Source of the DNA: an uncultured Nostocoides sp.
Lineage (GTDB): Bacteria > Actinomycetota > Actinomycetes > Actinomycetales > Dermatophilaceae
NCBI GenBank assembly: GCA_937873315.1
Contig: CALMQX010000033.1
Span: 304,795 to 368,794, forward strand
DNA length: 64,000 nt
Direction: 5' to 3'
Below the pieces are notes generated by a model that was given only the letters and a program-made list of their open reading frames with translations, searched no databases and was not told the origin of the DNA. The translations under genes were made by a program, and so were the position numbers. Below are positions 9,295-17,948 of the stretch, piece by piece. Numbering within the stretch: position 1 is the stretch's first letter; every line of letters begins with the position of its first letter.

Positions 9295-9738
9295 TCAGAG
9301 GCTTAAATGGCGGTGCATCCAATCCGCGATGGGTGGCGGGATGAGCCCAGGCAGCCCTGAGACCTTCAGGGTGGTCCACAGCACGGCCAGCACGACCGCG
9401 GCGGTCAGCAGCGCGAAGGTCGCCTGGACCAGCACGGGCTGGCGACGCACCCAGGCGTTCCACTGGGACAGGCGTGCCTTGAGCCACTGGACCGCGGAAT
9501 GGGCCCAGTCGAATTCGCTCGCGAGGATGAGTAGGCCGGCGATGACCACCAACCAGCCGGGTCCGGGCAAGGGCACCAGGAAGAGCCCGAGGAGGGTGAC
9601 GAAGAGGCCGACTATGCCGACCAGGACGCGATACACCAGCAGTGCTCGCGGGTTGGCTCGGATGGCCCGGCGCCAGGCCCAGTCGTCATCCTCACCGGGG
9701 TCGCGCAGGACCGTCCGCTTTCCCTGGGGCTCGCTCAC
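9295..9738 (-). CDS. TIGR02611 family membrane protein
   Basis: A 147-aa protein with a hydrophilic N-terminus, two adjacent membrane segments around the family hallmark VPLPGPGWLVVIAGL, a short amphipathic helix (WAHSAVQWLKARLSQWN) and a third membrane segment near residue 110. Function unknown. The GTG start overlaps the upstream pabC stop as GTGA, which fixes the start and implies coupled translation. The longer ORF upstream is pabC shadow. Confidence 0.88.
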   Translation of the reverse strand: MSEPQGKRTVLRDPGEDDDWAWRRAIRANPRALLVYRVLVGIVGLFVTLLGLFLVPLPGPGWLVVIAGLLILASEFDWAHSAVQWLKARLSQWNAWVRRQPVLVQATFALLTAAVVLAVLWTTLKVSGLPGLIPPPIADWMHRHLSL

Positions 9739-10580
9739 GGCTCGCTGCTCTCCGCGGATCGCTGAGCGAAGATGCCGGCAAGCTGGGCGGTGATCGGCCC
9801 TGGGTGCGGCAGGGCGCGCCCGTCGAGCACGGACACCGGGAAGACGTCCTTGATGGAGGAGGTCAGGAAGACCTCGTCCGCGCTGGCCAGAGCCTGAATC
9901 GGCAACGCTTCCTCGACGATCGACAGGCCCGCTGCGCGCCCCCACTCCAGGACCAGCTCTCGGCTGATTCCCGCCAGGCAACCGCTCGCCAGCGGGGGCG
10001 TGCTGATCCGGTCGCCATGAACGACGAAGACATTGCTCCCCGTGCCCTCACACAGCTCTCCACGGCTATTGGCGAGGAGGGCCTCCATCCCACCGCGCGC
10101 TTTGGCCTCGGCGAGCGCGACGACATTCTCGGCATACGAGGTGGTCTTGAGGCCAGCAGTCGCCGAACGTTCATTGCGGACCCAGGGCGAGGTCACCACG
10201 GCACCGAAGGCCGGCGGTGGATCCTGGGATGCCGCGGTCACGATGGTGGTCAGCGGCGAGTCGTCACGGTCCGAGGCCAGCGGTCCCCGGCCGCCGGTCA
10301 CCGTCCAGCGCAGCCGCCCGAAGGCGATCTCATCTCCGGCTCCGAGCACGGCCTCAATGCCGACCCGGATGAGATCGTGGTTGGGCGCCGGCAGGCCCAA
10401 TCCGGCCAGCGTGCGATCCAGCCGGGCCAGGTGTCGGTTCACGGCGAAGGGCACACCACGAACGATCTTGGCCGTCTCGAAGCCACCATCGCCCACCGTG
10501 ATGCCGTGGTCCACCGCACTCACCGCGGGCGCCCAGGGGTCGACGAGGTGCCCGTCCACCCAAATGCGCATCTCGCTCAT
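9735..10580 (-). CDS. pabC: aminodeoxychorismate lyase (class IV PLP aminotransferase fold)
   Basis: A 281-aa fold-type IV PLP enzyme. It carries the N-terminal RIWVDGHLV, the PLP Lys in GLKTTSYAENV, and the EGTGSNVFVV phosphate-binding stretch. Because it directly follows pabB, release of 4-aminobenzoate and pyruvate from 4-amino-4-deoxychorismate is the best call; branched-chain or D-amino acid transaminase is the alternative. ATG is 5 bases after the pabB stop with AAGG upstream. Confidence 0.85.
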   Translation of the reverse strand: MSEMRIWVDGHLVDPWAPAVSAVDHGITVGDGGFETAKIVRGVPFAVNRHLARLDRTLAGLGLPAPNHDLIRVGIEAVLGAGDEIAFGRLRWTVTGGRGPLASDRDDSPLTTIVTAASQDPPPAFGAVVTSPWVRNERSATAGLKTTSYAENVVALAEAKARGGMEALLANSRGELCEGTGSNVFVVHGDRISTPPLASGCLAGISRELVLEWGRAAGLSIVEEALPIQALASADEVFLTSSIKDVFPVSVLDGRALPHPGPITAQLAGIFAQRSAESSEP

Positions 10581-10585
10581 GGCAA

Positions 10586-11605
10586 TTAGCCTTCCAGATC
10601 CGTTCCAGCCAAGGCGATCAACGCGTGGGCCTTGAGTCGGGTTTCCTCCCACTCGGCCCGGGCCTGGCTACCCCAGGTGATCCCGGCGCCGGTGCCGAAG
10701 CGCAGCACCCGAGCGCCATTGAGGTCGCGGTCGGCCCAGAACGTGCGGATCCCGACGGCCAGCGAGGCCTCCTGCCGATCGGCATCGATCCAGCCAATGG
10801 CGCCGCAATACGGGCCACGCGGCACCGGCTCGAGGTCGGTGATGGCGGTCAATGCCGTGTGCTTGGGGGTACCACTGACCGAGCCCGGCGGGAAACTCGC
10901 ATCCAGGATGTCGCGCCACTGAGCGCCCTGGATCAGGTCGCCGGAGACATCCGAGACCAGGTGGACCAGCCCGGGGTGGGCCTCGGCGCGACACAGGGCG
11001 TCCACACCGACCGACCCGGGTCGGCAGACGCGCGCGATGTCATTGCGCACCAAGTCCACGATCATGACGTTCTCCGCGAAGTCCTTGGGCAGCATCTGCG
11101 CGGCCGTGCGGGCGGTGCCCTTGATGGGCCGAGAGATGACGTGCTGTCCGTGTCGTTGCAGGTAGCTCTCCGGCGAGGCGCAGGCGATCTCGACGCCGGC
11201 ATCGGGCGCGTGGATCGTGGCCGCGTATGGCGCCGGGTGCCGTTCGTCGAGCAGCCGCCCGAGAGCCGCCACCTGGAGGTCCTCGGGCAGGTCGTGGCTG
11301 AGGATGCGGCAGAGGTTGACTTGATAGACCGTGCCCGCGGCGACCCGCTCACGGATGTCCTCGACGCCGTCCTCGTATGCCGCCTGGCTCAGGCTGCTGC
11401 GCCATGGCCCGCGCAGGCCCCGCCAGGCACCTGTGGCTGGGCTGAGCTGCGGGCCAGCCTCCCGGACGGTGCGGAACTTGATCGCGGTAAGCGCACCCTC
11501 GAAGGTGACCACGACGGCCCAGAAGCCACTGGTCAGGTCGTCGGCATCATGCGTGACCTGATCTGGGTCGGTGGCGAGTCGTGCCCCGAAGCGCGCCCAC
11601 ATCAC
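10586..11605 (-). CDS. pabB: aminodeoxychorismate synthase component I
   Basis: A 339-aa chorismate-binding enzyme. Conserved core: GTVYQVNLCR, ACASPESYL, SRPIKGTARTA, the DLVRNDIARVC metal and substrate region, and SFPPGSVSGTPK. It has only a short N-terminal region compared with TrpE, as is common for PabB. It makes 4-amino-4-deoxychorismate for folate with a glutamine amidotransferase not in this window. GTG at 11605 is preferred because TAGGAT stands 6 bases upstream; the next codon is an ATG. Confidence 0.92.
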   Translation of the reverse strand: MMWARFGARLATDPDQVTHDADDLTSGFWAVVVTFEGALTAIKFRTVREAGPQLSPATGAWRGLRGPWRSSLSQAAYEDGVEDIRERVAAGTVYQVNLCRILSHDLPEDLQVAALGRLLDERHPAPYAATIHAPDAGVEIACASPESYLQRHGQHVISRPIKGTARTAAQMLPKDFAENVMIVDLVRNDIARVCRPGSVGVDALCRAEAHPGLVHLVSDVSGDLIQGAQWRDILDASFPPGSVSGTPKHTALTAITDLEPVPRGPYCGAIGWIDADRQEASLAVGIRTFWADRDLNGARVLRFGTGAGITWGSQARAEWEETRLKAHALIALAGTDLEG

Positions 11606-11611
11606 CGCTGC

Positions 11612-11617
11612 ATCCTA
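11612..11617 (-). promoter_or_regulatory. -10 element, leaderless promoter of pabB
   Basis: TAGGAT on the minus strand, 6 bases before the GTG start; no Shine-Dalgarno sequence between it and the start. Confidence 0.5.
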
Positions 11618-11642
11618 GGCCGGGTGCCACGCCGACGGGATC

Positions 11643-12260
11643 TCACCAGACCTCGATGGCCAGGGTAGCTCGGTGCCGGGTCGCAGCAATGACCTGCGCA
11701 TTGGGCCGGTCAACGCTGTCCACCCACGCCCGGGCCGCCTCCGGCGCCTTACCGACCTGCTCGTGTCGAGCGATCAGCCGGCTCAGGCGAAGGTCATCGT
11801 CAAGGTCCAGGTACCAGGTCTGGTCGAGGACCGCCGCAGCATCGGTCCAGGGACGATCATCGAGCAGGAGGTAGTTGCCCTCGGTAATCACCACCTCGAT
11901 GTCCTGACGGACCGGCAGGGCGCTGCCAACGGACTCTTCGATGCCGCGGTTGTAGATGGGGGCGTAGACCACGGGCTCCCTATTGGCCCTCAGCCGACGC
12001 AGGAGCGCGGCATACCCCCAACCGTCGAAGGTGTCGGCGCGCCCCTTGGCGCTGCTCAGCCCCAGGCGGGCTAGCTCGGCATTCGCCAAGTGGAAGCCGT
12101 CCATCGGCACGACCGCGACTGTGGTACCTCGCTGTCCAAGCGCGACTGAAAGGGCCTGCGCCACAGTGGATTTGCCTACCCCGGGAGGTCCAACCAAGCC
12201 GATCATGACCCGAGTGCCGGACCCCCGCAGAGCCTCGATCGCGTCGATCAAGGGTGCCAT
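11643..12260 (-). CDS. P-loop nucleoside/sugar kinase, FrcK/uridine kinase-like
   Basis: A 205-aa kinase. Walker A GPPGVGKST near residue 22, then PMDGFHLAN (substrate and metal region), TFDGWGY, and ITEGNYLLLDD, all typical of the uridine-kinase/PanK/FrcK superfamily. The exact substrate (fructose, pantothenate-like or nucleoside) is not decidable by eye. ATG is preceded by GAGGA and lies 7 bases after the stop of the NYN gene, so the two are probably co-transcribed. Confidence 0.88.
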   Translation of the reverse strand: MAPLIDAIEALRGSGTRVMIGLVGPPGVGKSTVAQALSVALGQRGTTVAVVPMDGFHLANAELARLGLSSAKGRADTFDGWGYAALLRRLRANREPVVYAPIYNRGIEESVGSALPVRQDIEVVITEGNYLLLDDRPWTDAAAVLDQTWYLDLDDDLRLSRLIARHEQVGKAPEAARAWVDSVDRPNAQVIAATRHRATLAIEVW

Positions 12261-12267
12261 CCGGTCC

Positions 12268-13257
12268 TCAGCCAAGGCGCACCTTGTCCAGCAATGCCCA
12301 GAAACGGTTACGCAGGGCGTGCCGTGTTTGCTCAGTGATGTCGTAGACATCGGCTCGCGTCGAGAGGTCCATGAGCATCGCCCGGTCGAGCTCTCCAGGG
12401 ATGAACGGGCGACCCGCTCGCAAGGCGGCCAAGGTTTCGGGGGTGGCGGTCTGACACCACCCGTCGATGACCTGGTGCACCACGATCTCCACGTCACTGG
12501 CGCTCACCTCGCCACTACCCACGGGACCTGCGGACGCAGCGGCGGAGGGTTGCGGAGCAATCACGGTGGTTGAGCGCTTGCTGGCGAAGACATTCGGCGT
12601 GATGGCAGCGGTGCCCGGCTCGACCGCCGGACGTACCTCGGGGTCCGGCTCGACGATGACCTCGGACTGCTCTTCCGGCAGCGTGGCGAGCAACTCCTCG
12701 GGGATGCTGCGCGAGCGCACTGTGCGACTGACCGCGGCGTCATCCAACAGGATCAGCCCGTCGGCGGCTCGGTGCAGATGCTTGGCCACCGCGATCGCCT
12801 TGCCGGCGTGATTGGGGACCACGAGCAGAGTGACTTGAATGCCGTGGCTCTGGGCCTCCTCGACGGCCTCGGTCAGATCGTCATCCCCCGAGACCAGATA
12901 CATCACATCCACGACCCGATGGCGGGCGTGGGTGGCCAGGTCAAGGCCGATGCGGAGGTCCACGCCCTTTTGCTCGCCGCTCCAGGACTTGCGGCCCAGC
13001 CGGAGCTTGACCTTTGGCATGAGTCCGATGGACTCCTGGGTGTGATCGGGCAGCCCACCCGGGCGAGCCCCCGAGTCGTACCAGTTGACCCGCAGCAAGG
13101 GCAGCCCGCTGTCGCGTTCGGCCTGGTCGATGACTGCCTCGATGAGGGCGCCATGGTCGACATCCACACTGGAGCGCAGGGAGGTCCCGGTGACGCGGGT
13201 CGCAGATGCCGCCAAGAGATAGCCGGCGTCGACATAGACCGCACACTGAGAACGCAT
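12268..13257 (-). CDS. NYN domain protein (PIN-like RNase fold)
   Basis: A 329-aa protein. Residues about 1-175 form a NYN/LabA domain: AVYVDAGYLL, KGVDLRIGLDLATHA and YLVSGDDDLTEAV supply the acidic residues expected of a metal-dependent RNase. A low-complexity linker (about 185-270) leads to a helical C-terminal domain of about 60 residues. Likely acts on RNA; target unknown. The ATG is 7 bases after TAGGGT, consistent with a leaderless transcript. Confidence 0.88.
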   Translation of the reverse strand: MRSQCAVYVDAGYLLAASATRVTGTSLRSSVDVDHGALIEAVIDQAERDSGLPLLRVNWYDSGARPGGLPDHTQESIGLMPKVKLRLGRKSWSGEQKGVDLRIGLDLATHARHRVVDVMYLVSGDDDLTEAVEEAQSHGIQVTLLVVPNHAGKAIAVAKHLHRAADGLILLDDAAVSRTVRSRSIPEELLATLPEEQSEVIVEPDPEVRPAVEPGTAAITPNVFASKRSTTVIAPQPSAAASAGPVGSGEVSASDVEIVVHQVIDGWCQTATPETLAALRAGRPFIPGELDRAMLMDLSTRADVYDITEQTRHALRNRFWALLDKVRLG

Positions 13258-13264
13258 GTCGCCA

Positions 13265-13270
13265 ACCCTA
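13265..13270 (-). promoter_or_regulatory. -10 element, leaderless promoter of the NYN gene
   Basis: TAGGGT on the minus strand, 7 bases before ATG; no ribosome site between. Confidence 0.5.
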
Positions 13271-13334
13271 GTGGCGCGACCGAACAGGAAGGCCCCCGCC
13301 TGCGGTGCGCAGGTCAGGGGCCTTGATGTCCTGG

Positions 13335-13406
13335 TGGGCGATACTGGGTTTGAACCAGTGACCTCTTCCGTGTCAAGGAAGCGCGCTACCACTGCGCTAA
13401 TCGCCC
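13335..13406 (-). tRNA. tRNA-Val (GAC)
   Basis: Minus strand: acceptor GGGCGAT/ATCGCCC, anticodon stem CTTCC/GGAAG with loop TTGACAC giving GAC, T arm GGTTCAAACCC. Last gene of a three-tRNA cluster (Gly, Cys, Val). Confidence 0.97.
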
Positions 13407-13437
13407 TAGGAGTGCTCCGACCGTGCGATGGAGCCCG

Positions 13438-13508
13438 AGGTGGAGACGGGATTTGAACCCGTGTACGCGGCTTTGCAGGCCGCTGCCTCGCCTCTCGGCC
13501 ACTCCACC
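13438..13508 (-). tRNA. tRNA-Cys (GCA)
   Basis: Minus strand: acceptor GGTGGAG/CTCCACC, anticodon loop CTGCAAA giving GCA, discriminator U as expected for Cys, T arm GGTTCAAATCC. Middle gene of the cluster. Confidence 0.97.
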
Positions 13509-13530
13509 GTGAAGGCGGTCAAGCCCTCCG

Positions 13531-13603
13531 AGCGGATGACCGGCCTCGAACCGGCGACCTCAACCTTGGCAAGGTTGCGCTCTACCAACTGAGCTACATC
13601 CGC
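13531..13603 (-). tRNA. tRNA-Gly (GCC)
   Basis: Minus strand: acceptor GCGGATG/CATCCGC, anticodon loop TTGCCAA giving GCC, discriminator U, T arm GGTTCGAGGCC. First gene of the cluster. Confidence 0.97.
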
Positions 13604-13643
13604 GCGCTCCGGGGACGATCTCCCGCCCTCGGCGTGCTGTGCG

Positions 13644-13672
13644 ACATTAACCGAAACCAGCGGGGAACTCAA
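13644..13672 (-). promoter_or_regulatory. sigma-A type promoter of the tRNA-Gly/Cys/Val operon
   Basis: On the minus strand TTGAGT (-35) and TAATGT (-10) are 17 bases apart; predicted transcription starts about 30-35 bases before tRNA-Gly. The next 160 bases (13673-13832), up to the end of the YihY gene, show nothing else I can support. Confidence 0.65.
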
Positions 13673-13832
13673 AACGGCCAGACGGCGGGCGCGGCGTGCT
13701 CGCTCCTCCAGCAGGCAAAGGCCCAGGTCAGACGGGCGCAGACCGCGCAGACCGCACACACCCGCTGGTCTCGCAGGCGCCGCAGGCTCCGCGGGTCCAG
13801 ACCAACGTCGGCATTCCCCGCCAACAGCGCCC

Positions 13833-14915
13833 TCAATGGACGCGATGGTCCTCGACCGGCGTCAGCGGCGCTCGGGCAGCGGCCCGGAGTTCGTCGAGGT
13901 CGACCAAGAGCTCTTCGTCGCTCTCATCGGAGCTCGGACCGAAAGGATCGTCAGACTCCCCCGCATCGTGCTGCCAGCCGGGTCGCCGTCCCCGGGCCCA
14001 GTCGGTGGCACGTTCCCGGATGCCGCGATCGTCCTCGATCGGCCACATCTCCCGAATTGCGGCATTGAAGGCTGCCCCAATGAGGACCGCGATGGCCAAG
14101 GCGTACAGCCAGATCAGCAGGACAATTGGCGCCGACAGCGGCCCATAGATCGACACCCCACCCACCGAGGCCGCAATGGTCCCGCGCACCACGAAAGAGG
14201 CAATCAACCAGATCAGCAAGGTAAGCACGGCGCCGGGCACATCGCGCAGCCAGGGCGCCCGGCGCGGCGTCGAGACATGGTAAAGCGTGGTCAGGTTAGC
14301 CACCGTCAGGACACTGACCACCGGCCAATACAACGCCCCGAGGAAGGCCAATGAGTCCGGCAGGATCTCACCCAGCCAGGTCGGGCCGATGAGGACCAGC
14401 GGGATGGTCACGACCCCGACCAGGAGGGCCACGGCATAGAGCAGCAAGGACAACGCGCGAGTGGGCACAATCCCGCGAATATCCGCCTGGCCGTACATGA
14501 TCGCGATGGTGTCGATGAAGACATTTACCGCCCGCGAACCCGACCAGATCGAGAGCACAAAGCCCACCGAGATCAGGTCGAATCGACCGTCACGGAAGAC
14601 GTCGTCGATGGTCGGCCCGAGCGTTGAGGCGATGATGTCGTCGGTGAGGAAGCGGCCGGCATACTCGCTGATCGCCTCGCGCACCGTGGTCACCGCGTCC
14701 TGGCCGATCCACTGGCCGACATAGCCGACACCACCAAAGAGCCCGAGGACCAGCGGTGGCAGTGAGAGCAGCGCAAAGAAGCCCGCCTCGGCGGCCAGGC
14801 CGGTCACCCGGTAGCGAAGGCATATCGAGACCGCGCGGACCACCAAGCGGGCAAGGGCCAGCAGGGCGGGAAATCGCCCTAGTAGCCCTCGAACCACCTG
14901 CCTGGCACGCGTCAC
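13833..14915 (-). CDS. YihY/virulence factor BrkB family membrane protein
   Basis: A 360-aa integral membrane protein. About six hydrophobic segments lie between residues 25 and 290 in the YihY pattern (AAEAGFFALLSLPPLVLGLFG; IWSGSRAVNVFIDTI; VVSVLTVANLTTLYHVSTPR; YGPLSAPIVLLIWLYALAIA). The C-terminal 60-70 residues are acidic and cytosolic. Function is unknown despite the old RNase BN label. GTG start lies 7 bases after TAACGT. Confidence 0.93.
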   Translation of the reverse strand: MTRARQVVRGLLGRFPALLALARLVVRAVSICLRYRVTGLAAEAGFFALLSLPPLVLGLFGGVGYVGQWIGQDAVTTVREAISEYAGRFLTDDIIASTLGPTIDDVFRDGRFDLISVGFVLSIWSGSRAVNVFIDTIAIMYGQADIRGIVPTRALSLLLYAVALLVGVVTIPLVLIGPTWLGEILPDSLAFLGALYWPVVSVLTVANLTTLYHVSTPRRAPWLRDVPGAVLTLLIWLIASFVVRGTIAASVGGVSIYGPLSAPIVLLIWLYALAIAVLIGAAFNAAIREMWPIEDDRGIRERATDWARGRRPGWQHDAGESDDPFGPSSDESDEELLVDLDELRAAARAPLTPVEDHRVH

Positions 14916-14922
14916 GGGGGCA

Positions 14923-14928
14923 ACGTTA
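14923..14928 (-). promoter_or_regulatory. -10 element, leaderless promoter of the YihY gene
   Basis: TAACGT on the minus strand, 7 bases before GTG; the spacer TGCCCCC has no ribosome site. Confidence 0.5.
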
Positions 14929-14949
14929 GAGGACGCTCACGGGGTCGGC

Positions 14950-16011
14950 TCAGTCGCTCTCGGCGAGTCGCTTCTGCTGCTCGGCCACATCGAAGGTTGC
15001 GGCCGGCCACTGCGGGTCCATGCCTTGCAATGCCTCGAGCACGAGCCGCGTCACGGCATAGCGGGCGTACCACTTGTTGTCGGCAGGGACCACGAACCAG
15101 GGGGCATCGTCGGTCGAGCACTTGGTGAGCGCCGCCTCATAGGCCTCCTGGTATGCCGCCCAGTGGCCACGCTCATCGATGTCACCGGGGTTGAACTTCC
15201 AGTACTTGTCCGGCCGAGCCAGGCGCTCGCCCAGCCGAGCCTTCTGCTCGTCCTTGGAGATGTGCAGCATCACCTTGACGATGGTGGTGCCGCCGGCCGC
15301 CACGCTGCGCTCGAAGGCGTTGATCTGCCCATAGCGCCGCGCCCACTGTGCGCGTGGGACCAAGTCATGGACTCGCACGATGAGGACGTCCTCGTACTGC
15401 GACCGATCGAAGACCCCGATCCGCCCGGCAGTGGGGAGGGCATTGCGGATCCGCCACAGGAAGGGGTGCGCCCGCTCTTCCTTAGTCGGGGCCTTGAAGG
15501 AGGTCAGGTCGACGCCCTGAGGGTCGAAGGCGCCCACGACGTGGCGCATGATCCCGCCCTTGCCGGAGGTGTCCATGCCCTGAATGACGAGCAGGAAGGA
15601 GCGCGCGCCGCCCGCCTTACCCTCGGCGTAGAGCCGCTCCTGCAGCTCGCCGATGGCCTCCTGCATGGACTCCATTAGCGGCGTGGCGTCGTCCTCGTCC
15701 CCGGAAAAGCCGGGGGTGGAGGCCGGGTCGAGCTTTGCCAGCGAGAACTCCGGTCCGACCCGCAGCAGCTCGGTGAGCGAACGGCCCGAGCCCTTGGTCT
15801 TGGCGTCGGCCCTGTCCCCTGATTTTGCCTTCGACTTCGCCTTTGCCTTGTCGCTGGCCTTCGCCTTCGCCTTGTCGGCGGCCTTGCGCTTGGCCTTATC
15901 GCGGGCCTTCTTCTCGGCCTTTTCCTGTGCCTTGCGTTCGGCCTTGGCGAGCTTCTTGCTCTGCTCGTCCTTGGCCTTCTTTGCCTTCGCCTTGTCCTTC
16001 TTCTTACCCAT
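14950..16011 (-). CDS. PPK2 family polyphosphate:nucleotide phosphotransferase with Lys/Ala-rich N-terminal tail
   Basis: A 353-aa enzyme. Residues about 75-353 are a PPK2 domain: Walker A GMDTSGKGG (about 145-153), FKAPTKEERAHPFLWRI, GVFDRSQYEDVL (Walker B region) and NKWYARY. It transfers phosphate between polyphosphate and nucleotides; the sequence looks closest to the TIGR03709 subtype (inference). Residues 1-75 are almost wholly Lys, Ala, Asp and Glu in AKAK/DKAK repeats and form a charged helix not needed for catalysis. Start: the second ATG (MGKKK) has AGGA 8 bases upstream; the first ATG three codons earlier has AGG touching it. Divergent from the RibD-like gene with 37 bases between starts. 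Confidence 0.92.
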   Translation of the reverse strand: MGKKKDKAKAKKAKDEQSKKLAKAERKAQEKAEKKARDKAKRKAADKAKAKASDKAKAKSKAKSGDRADAKTKGSGRSLTELLRVGPEFSLAKLDPASTPGFSGDEDDATPLMESMQEAIGELQERLYAEGKAGGARSFLLVIQGMDTSGKGGIMRHVVGAFDPQGVDLTSFKAPTKEERAHPFLWRIRNALPTAGRIGVFDRSQYEDVLIVRVHDLVPRAQWARRYGQINAFERSVAAGGTTIVKVMLHISKDEQKARLGERLARPDKYWKFNPGDIDERGHWAAYQEAYEAALTKCSTDDAPWFVVPADNKWYARYAVTRLVLEALQGMDPQWPAATFDVAEQQKRLAESD

Positions 16012-16048
16012 GTGGCTCATCCTGTCAGGTCGCTGTCACACTGACCAG

Positions 16049-16777
16049 ATGCGGCTCCTGCTCCCTTTACCTCCCGGCCAGGAGGCGGATCGGCGCCTCG
16101 GGGTGACCGCCCTGCGCGAGCTCTATGCCTTTCCCGATCAGCCGACCTGGCGCGCGCTCATGGTGTCCACGCTGGACGGCTCGGCGGCGGGTGCCGACCA
16201 GCTCTCCGGATCCTTGGGCACCGCAGGCGACGCCCGGATCTTCACGGTGCAGCGCTCGCTGGCGGACACCGTCGTCGTGGGCGCCGGCACTGTACGTGCC
16301 GAACAGTACACCCGGCTGAGTCCCGAGCGGGGCCAGCGCGTGGCACCCCTGCTGGTGGTGGTGAGCCGCTCCGGATCCTTGCCGGCCGGCGTCGTCCCGC
16401 ACAGCGGGCGTCAAGGCGGGGTCGTTCTCGCGGTCACGGCGAGCGCTCCCATCCAGGCCCGCAGGCACGCCCAGAGTGTCCTCGGGAAGGATGCCGTGTG
16501 GGAACTCGGCGAAGGCGGCATTGACCACCATGCCCTGCGCGAGCGGCTCACCTCGCTGGGGCATCACCGTGTCTTGTGCGAGGGCGGTCCCACACTGTTG
16601 GGGTCGATGTGTGCCGCCGGCGTGGTGGACGAGCTCTCGTTGACCTGGGTGCCGCAGGTCGTCGCGGGAGCGGGACCACGGATTACCCACGGGCCTGACC
16701 TCGCCCTGAGCCTTCGCCCCAGGCTGCTGCTGGAGGACCGCGGCACTCTGCTCGGGCTCTGGCAGGTCAGCGACTGA
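16049..16777 (+). CDS. RibD C-terminal-like pyrimidine reductase family protein
   Basis: A 242-aa DHFR-fold protein: MVSTLDGSAAG (substrate loop), TVVVGAGTVRAEQY, and VLCEGGPTLLGSM (NADPH-binding) are the RibD_C hallmarks. Family members reduce the ribose of the pyrimidine intermediate in riboflavin synthesis or act as related NADPH reductases. With no other rib gene nearby, it is likely a stand-alone paralogue. CACACT sits 6 bases before the ATG, a weak leaderless promoter match. Its end overlaps the convergent hydrolase by 11 bases. Confidence 0.85.
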   Translation: MRLLLPLPPGQEADRRLGVTALRELYAFPDQPTWRALMVSTLDGSAAGADQLSGSLGTAGDARIFTVQRSLADTVVVGAGTVRAEQYTRLSPERGQRVAPLLVVVSRSGSLPAGVVPHSGRQGGVVLAVTASAPIQARRHAQSVLGKDAVWELGEGGIDHHALRERLTSLGHHRVLCEGGPTLLGSMCAAGVVDELSLTWVPQVVAGAGPRITHGPDLALSLRPRLLLEDRGTLLGLWQVSD

Positions 16778-17948
16778 CGAAGGCCCCCACCGCATTCGCC
16801 CAGCGCACGGGATCGACATTCCACTCCTTGCAGTGCCGCGCGACCTGCCATTCCTCGAAGGTGACCAGGTCCGGGCGGGCCTGGGCCAACCGACGCGAGG
16901 GACCCACCGGGACGAACTCGTCCTCGGCCGAGTGGATGATGAGCATCGGATGCCGCAGTTCCGCGCTGCGGCGCACCCAGTCGGTGGCGGCCACATCGAG
17001 GACATCGTGGATGCCGACCAAATGGCGTCCCCAAGTGCGTCCCATCATCGTGCGGGCTAGTGCGCTGAGCGCCGGCGGGAGGTGGTTTCGGCGCGCGTGG
17101 AAGTCCAGGACATTAGCCCAGTCCAAGACCGGCGCGTCGAGGACGACTCCGGTGACCAAGCCGGCCAAGTCGGAGCGGTCGAGCACCTGCATCACGATGG
17201 CACCGCCCATCGACCACCCGACGAGCAGGATCTCGCGCGCCCCCCGAGCCACGGCATACCGCATGGCGGACTCGATATCGCGCCACTCCGAGAGCCCCAG
17301 GTTGTATCGGCCACCCGGCCCCTTGGGCACTCCGAGGTCATTGCGATAGTGCGGGGTCAGGCAGGTCCAGCCCTGACGGCGCAGGGTGGGCATCGCGCGG
17401 ATGGTCTCCTCGCGACGCGCCCCTCGGCCATGCACGAGGACCGCCCAGCGCTCCCCCACCACACCGTCCTCGGGCGGGACCACCCACGCCGGCATATGCC
17501 CGAGTTCGGTTGCATAGTTCACGAATTCGGTGTGCGCGTTGATGCTCTTATCCGGGGGTAGGCCGAAGTAGTAGTTATTCCAGCGGGCGCTCCCCACGGT
17601 CAGCTCGCCGCGGTCCACGCCCAGCACTGCCCGGGTGACTGTGCGTGTTGACTCGTCGACATCGAGGAGTTCGCCGATCCGGGCATGACCCGCCCCACCT
17701 GCCAGCCAGAGCCCATAGTGGCCGGGGACCACGCAGTCCGCGGTCACACCAAGGGTCACCCGACCGGGCTCAACCGAGCGCACCATGGTGTCGTCGGGTC
17801 GGTTCCGGTCCGGCGTGAGCACAGCGCGGGCAAAGACGGCGGCCGCGGCCAGCGAGCCGAGCCCGCTGGCCGCCGCGGTGGTTGCCCCCACCGCCGCGCC
17901 GCGAGCGAGCAAAGTGCGTGAGGTTGAGGTACCCGACGGACTCTTCAC
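16767..17948 (-). CDS. alpha/beta hydrolase, membrane-anchored or exported
   Basis: A 393-aa hydrolase. The N-terminus has a hydrophobic stretch (about 18-42) after a basic start, so a signal anchor is likely. The core carries VLVHGRGARREET, nucleophile Ser in VGWSMGGA, Asp in SAEDEFV and His in ARHCKEW. It probably cleaves esters or acyl chains outside or at the membrane; substrate unknown. GTG overlaps the ligD stop as GTGA, so it is translationally coupled to a DNA-repair gene. Confidence 0.88.
   Translation of the reverse strand: MKSPSGTSTSRTLLARGAAVGATTAAASGLGSLAAAAVFARAVLTPDRNRPDDTMVRSVEPGRVTLGVTADCVVPGHYGLWLAGGAGHARIGELLDVDESTRTVTRAVLGVDRGELTVGSARWNNYYFGLPPDKSINAHTEFVNYATELGHMPAWVVPPEDGVVGERWAVLVHGRGARREETIRAMPTLRRQGWTCLTPHYRNDLGVPKGPGGRYNLGLSEWRDIESAMRYAVARGAREILLVGWSMGGAIVMQVLDRSDLAGLVTGVVLDAPVLDWANVLDFHARRNHLPPALSALARTMMGRTWGRHLVGIHDVLDVAATDWVRRSAELRHPMLIIHSAEDEFVPVGPSRRLAQARPDLVTFEEWQVARHCKEWNVDPVRWANAVGAFVSR

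Noticed and set aside
10625..11668. 347-aa plus-strand frame
   Set aside because: Antisense to pabB and without any family resemblance.
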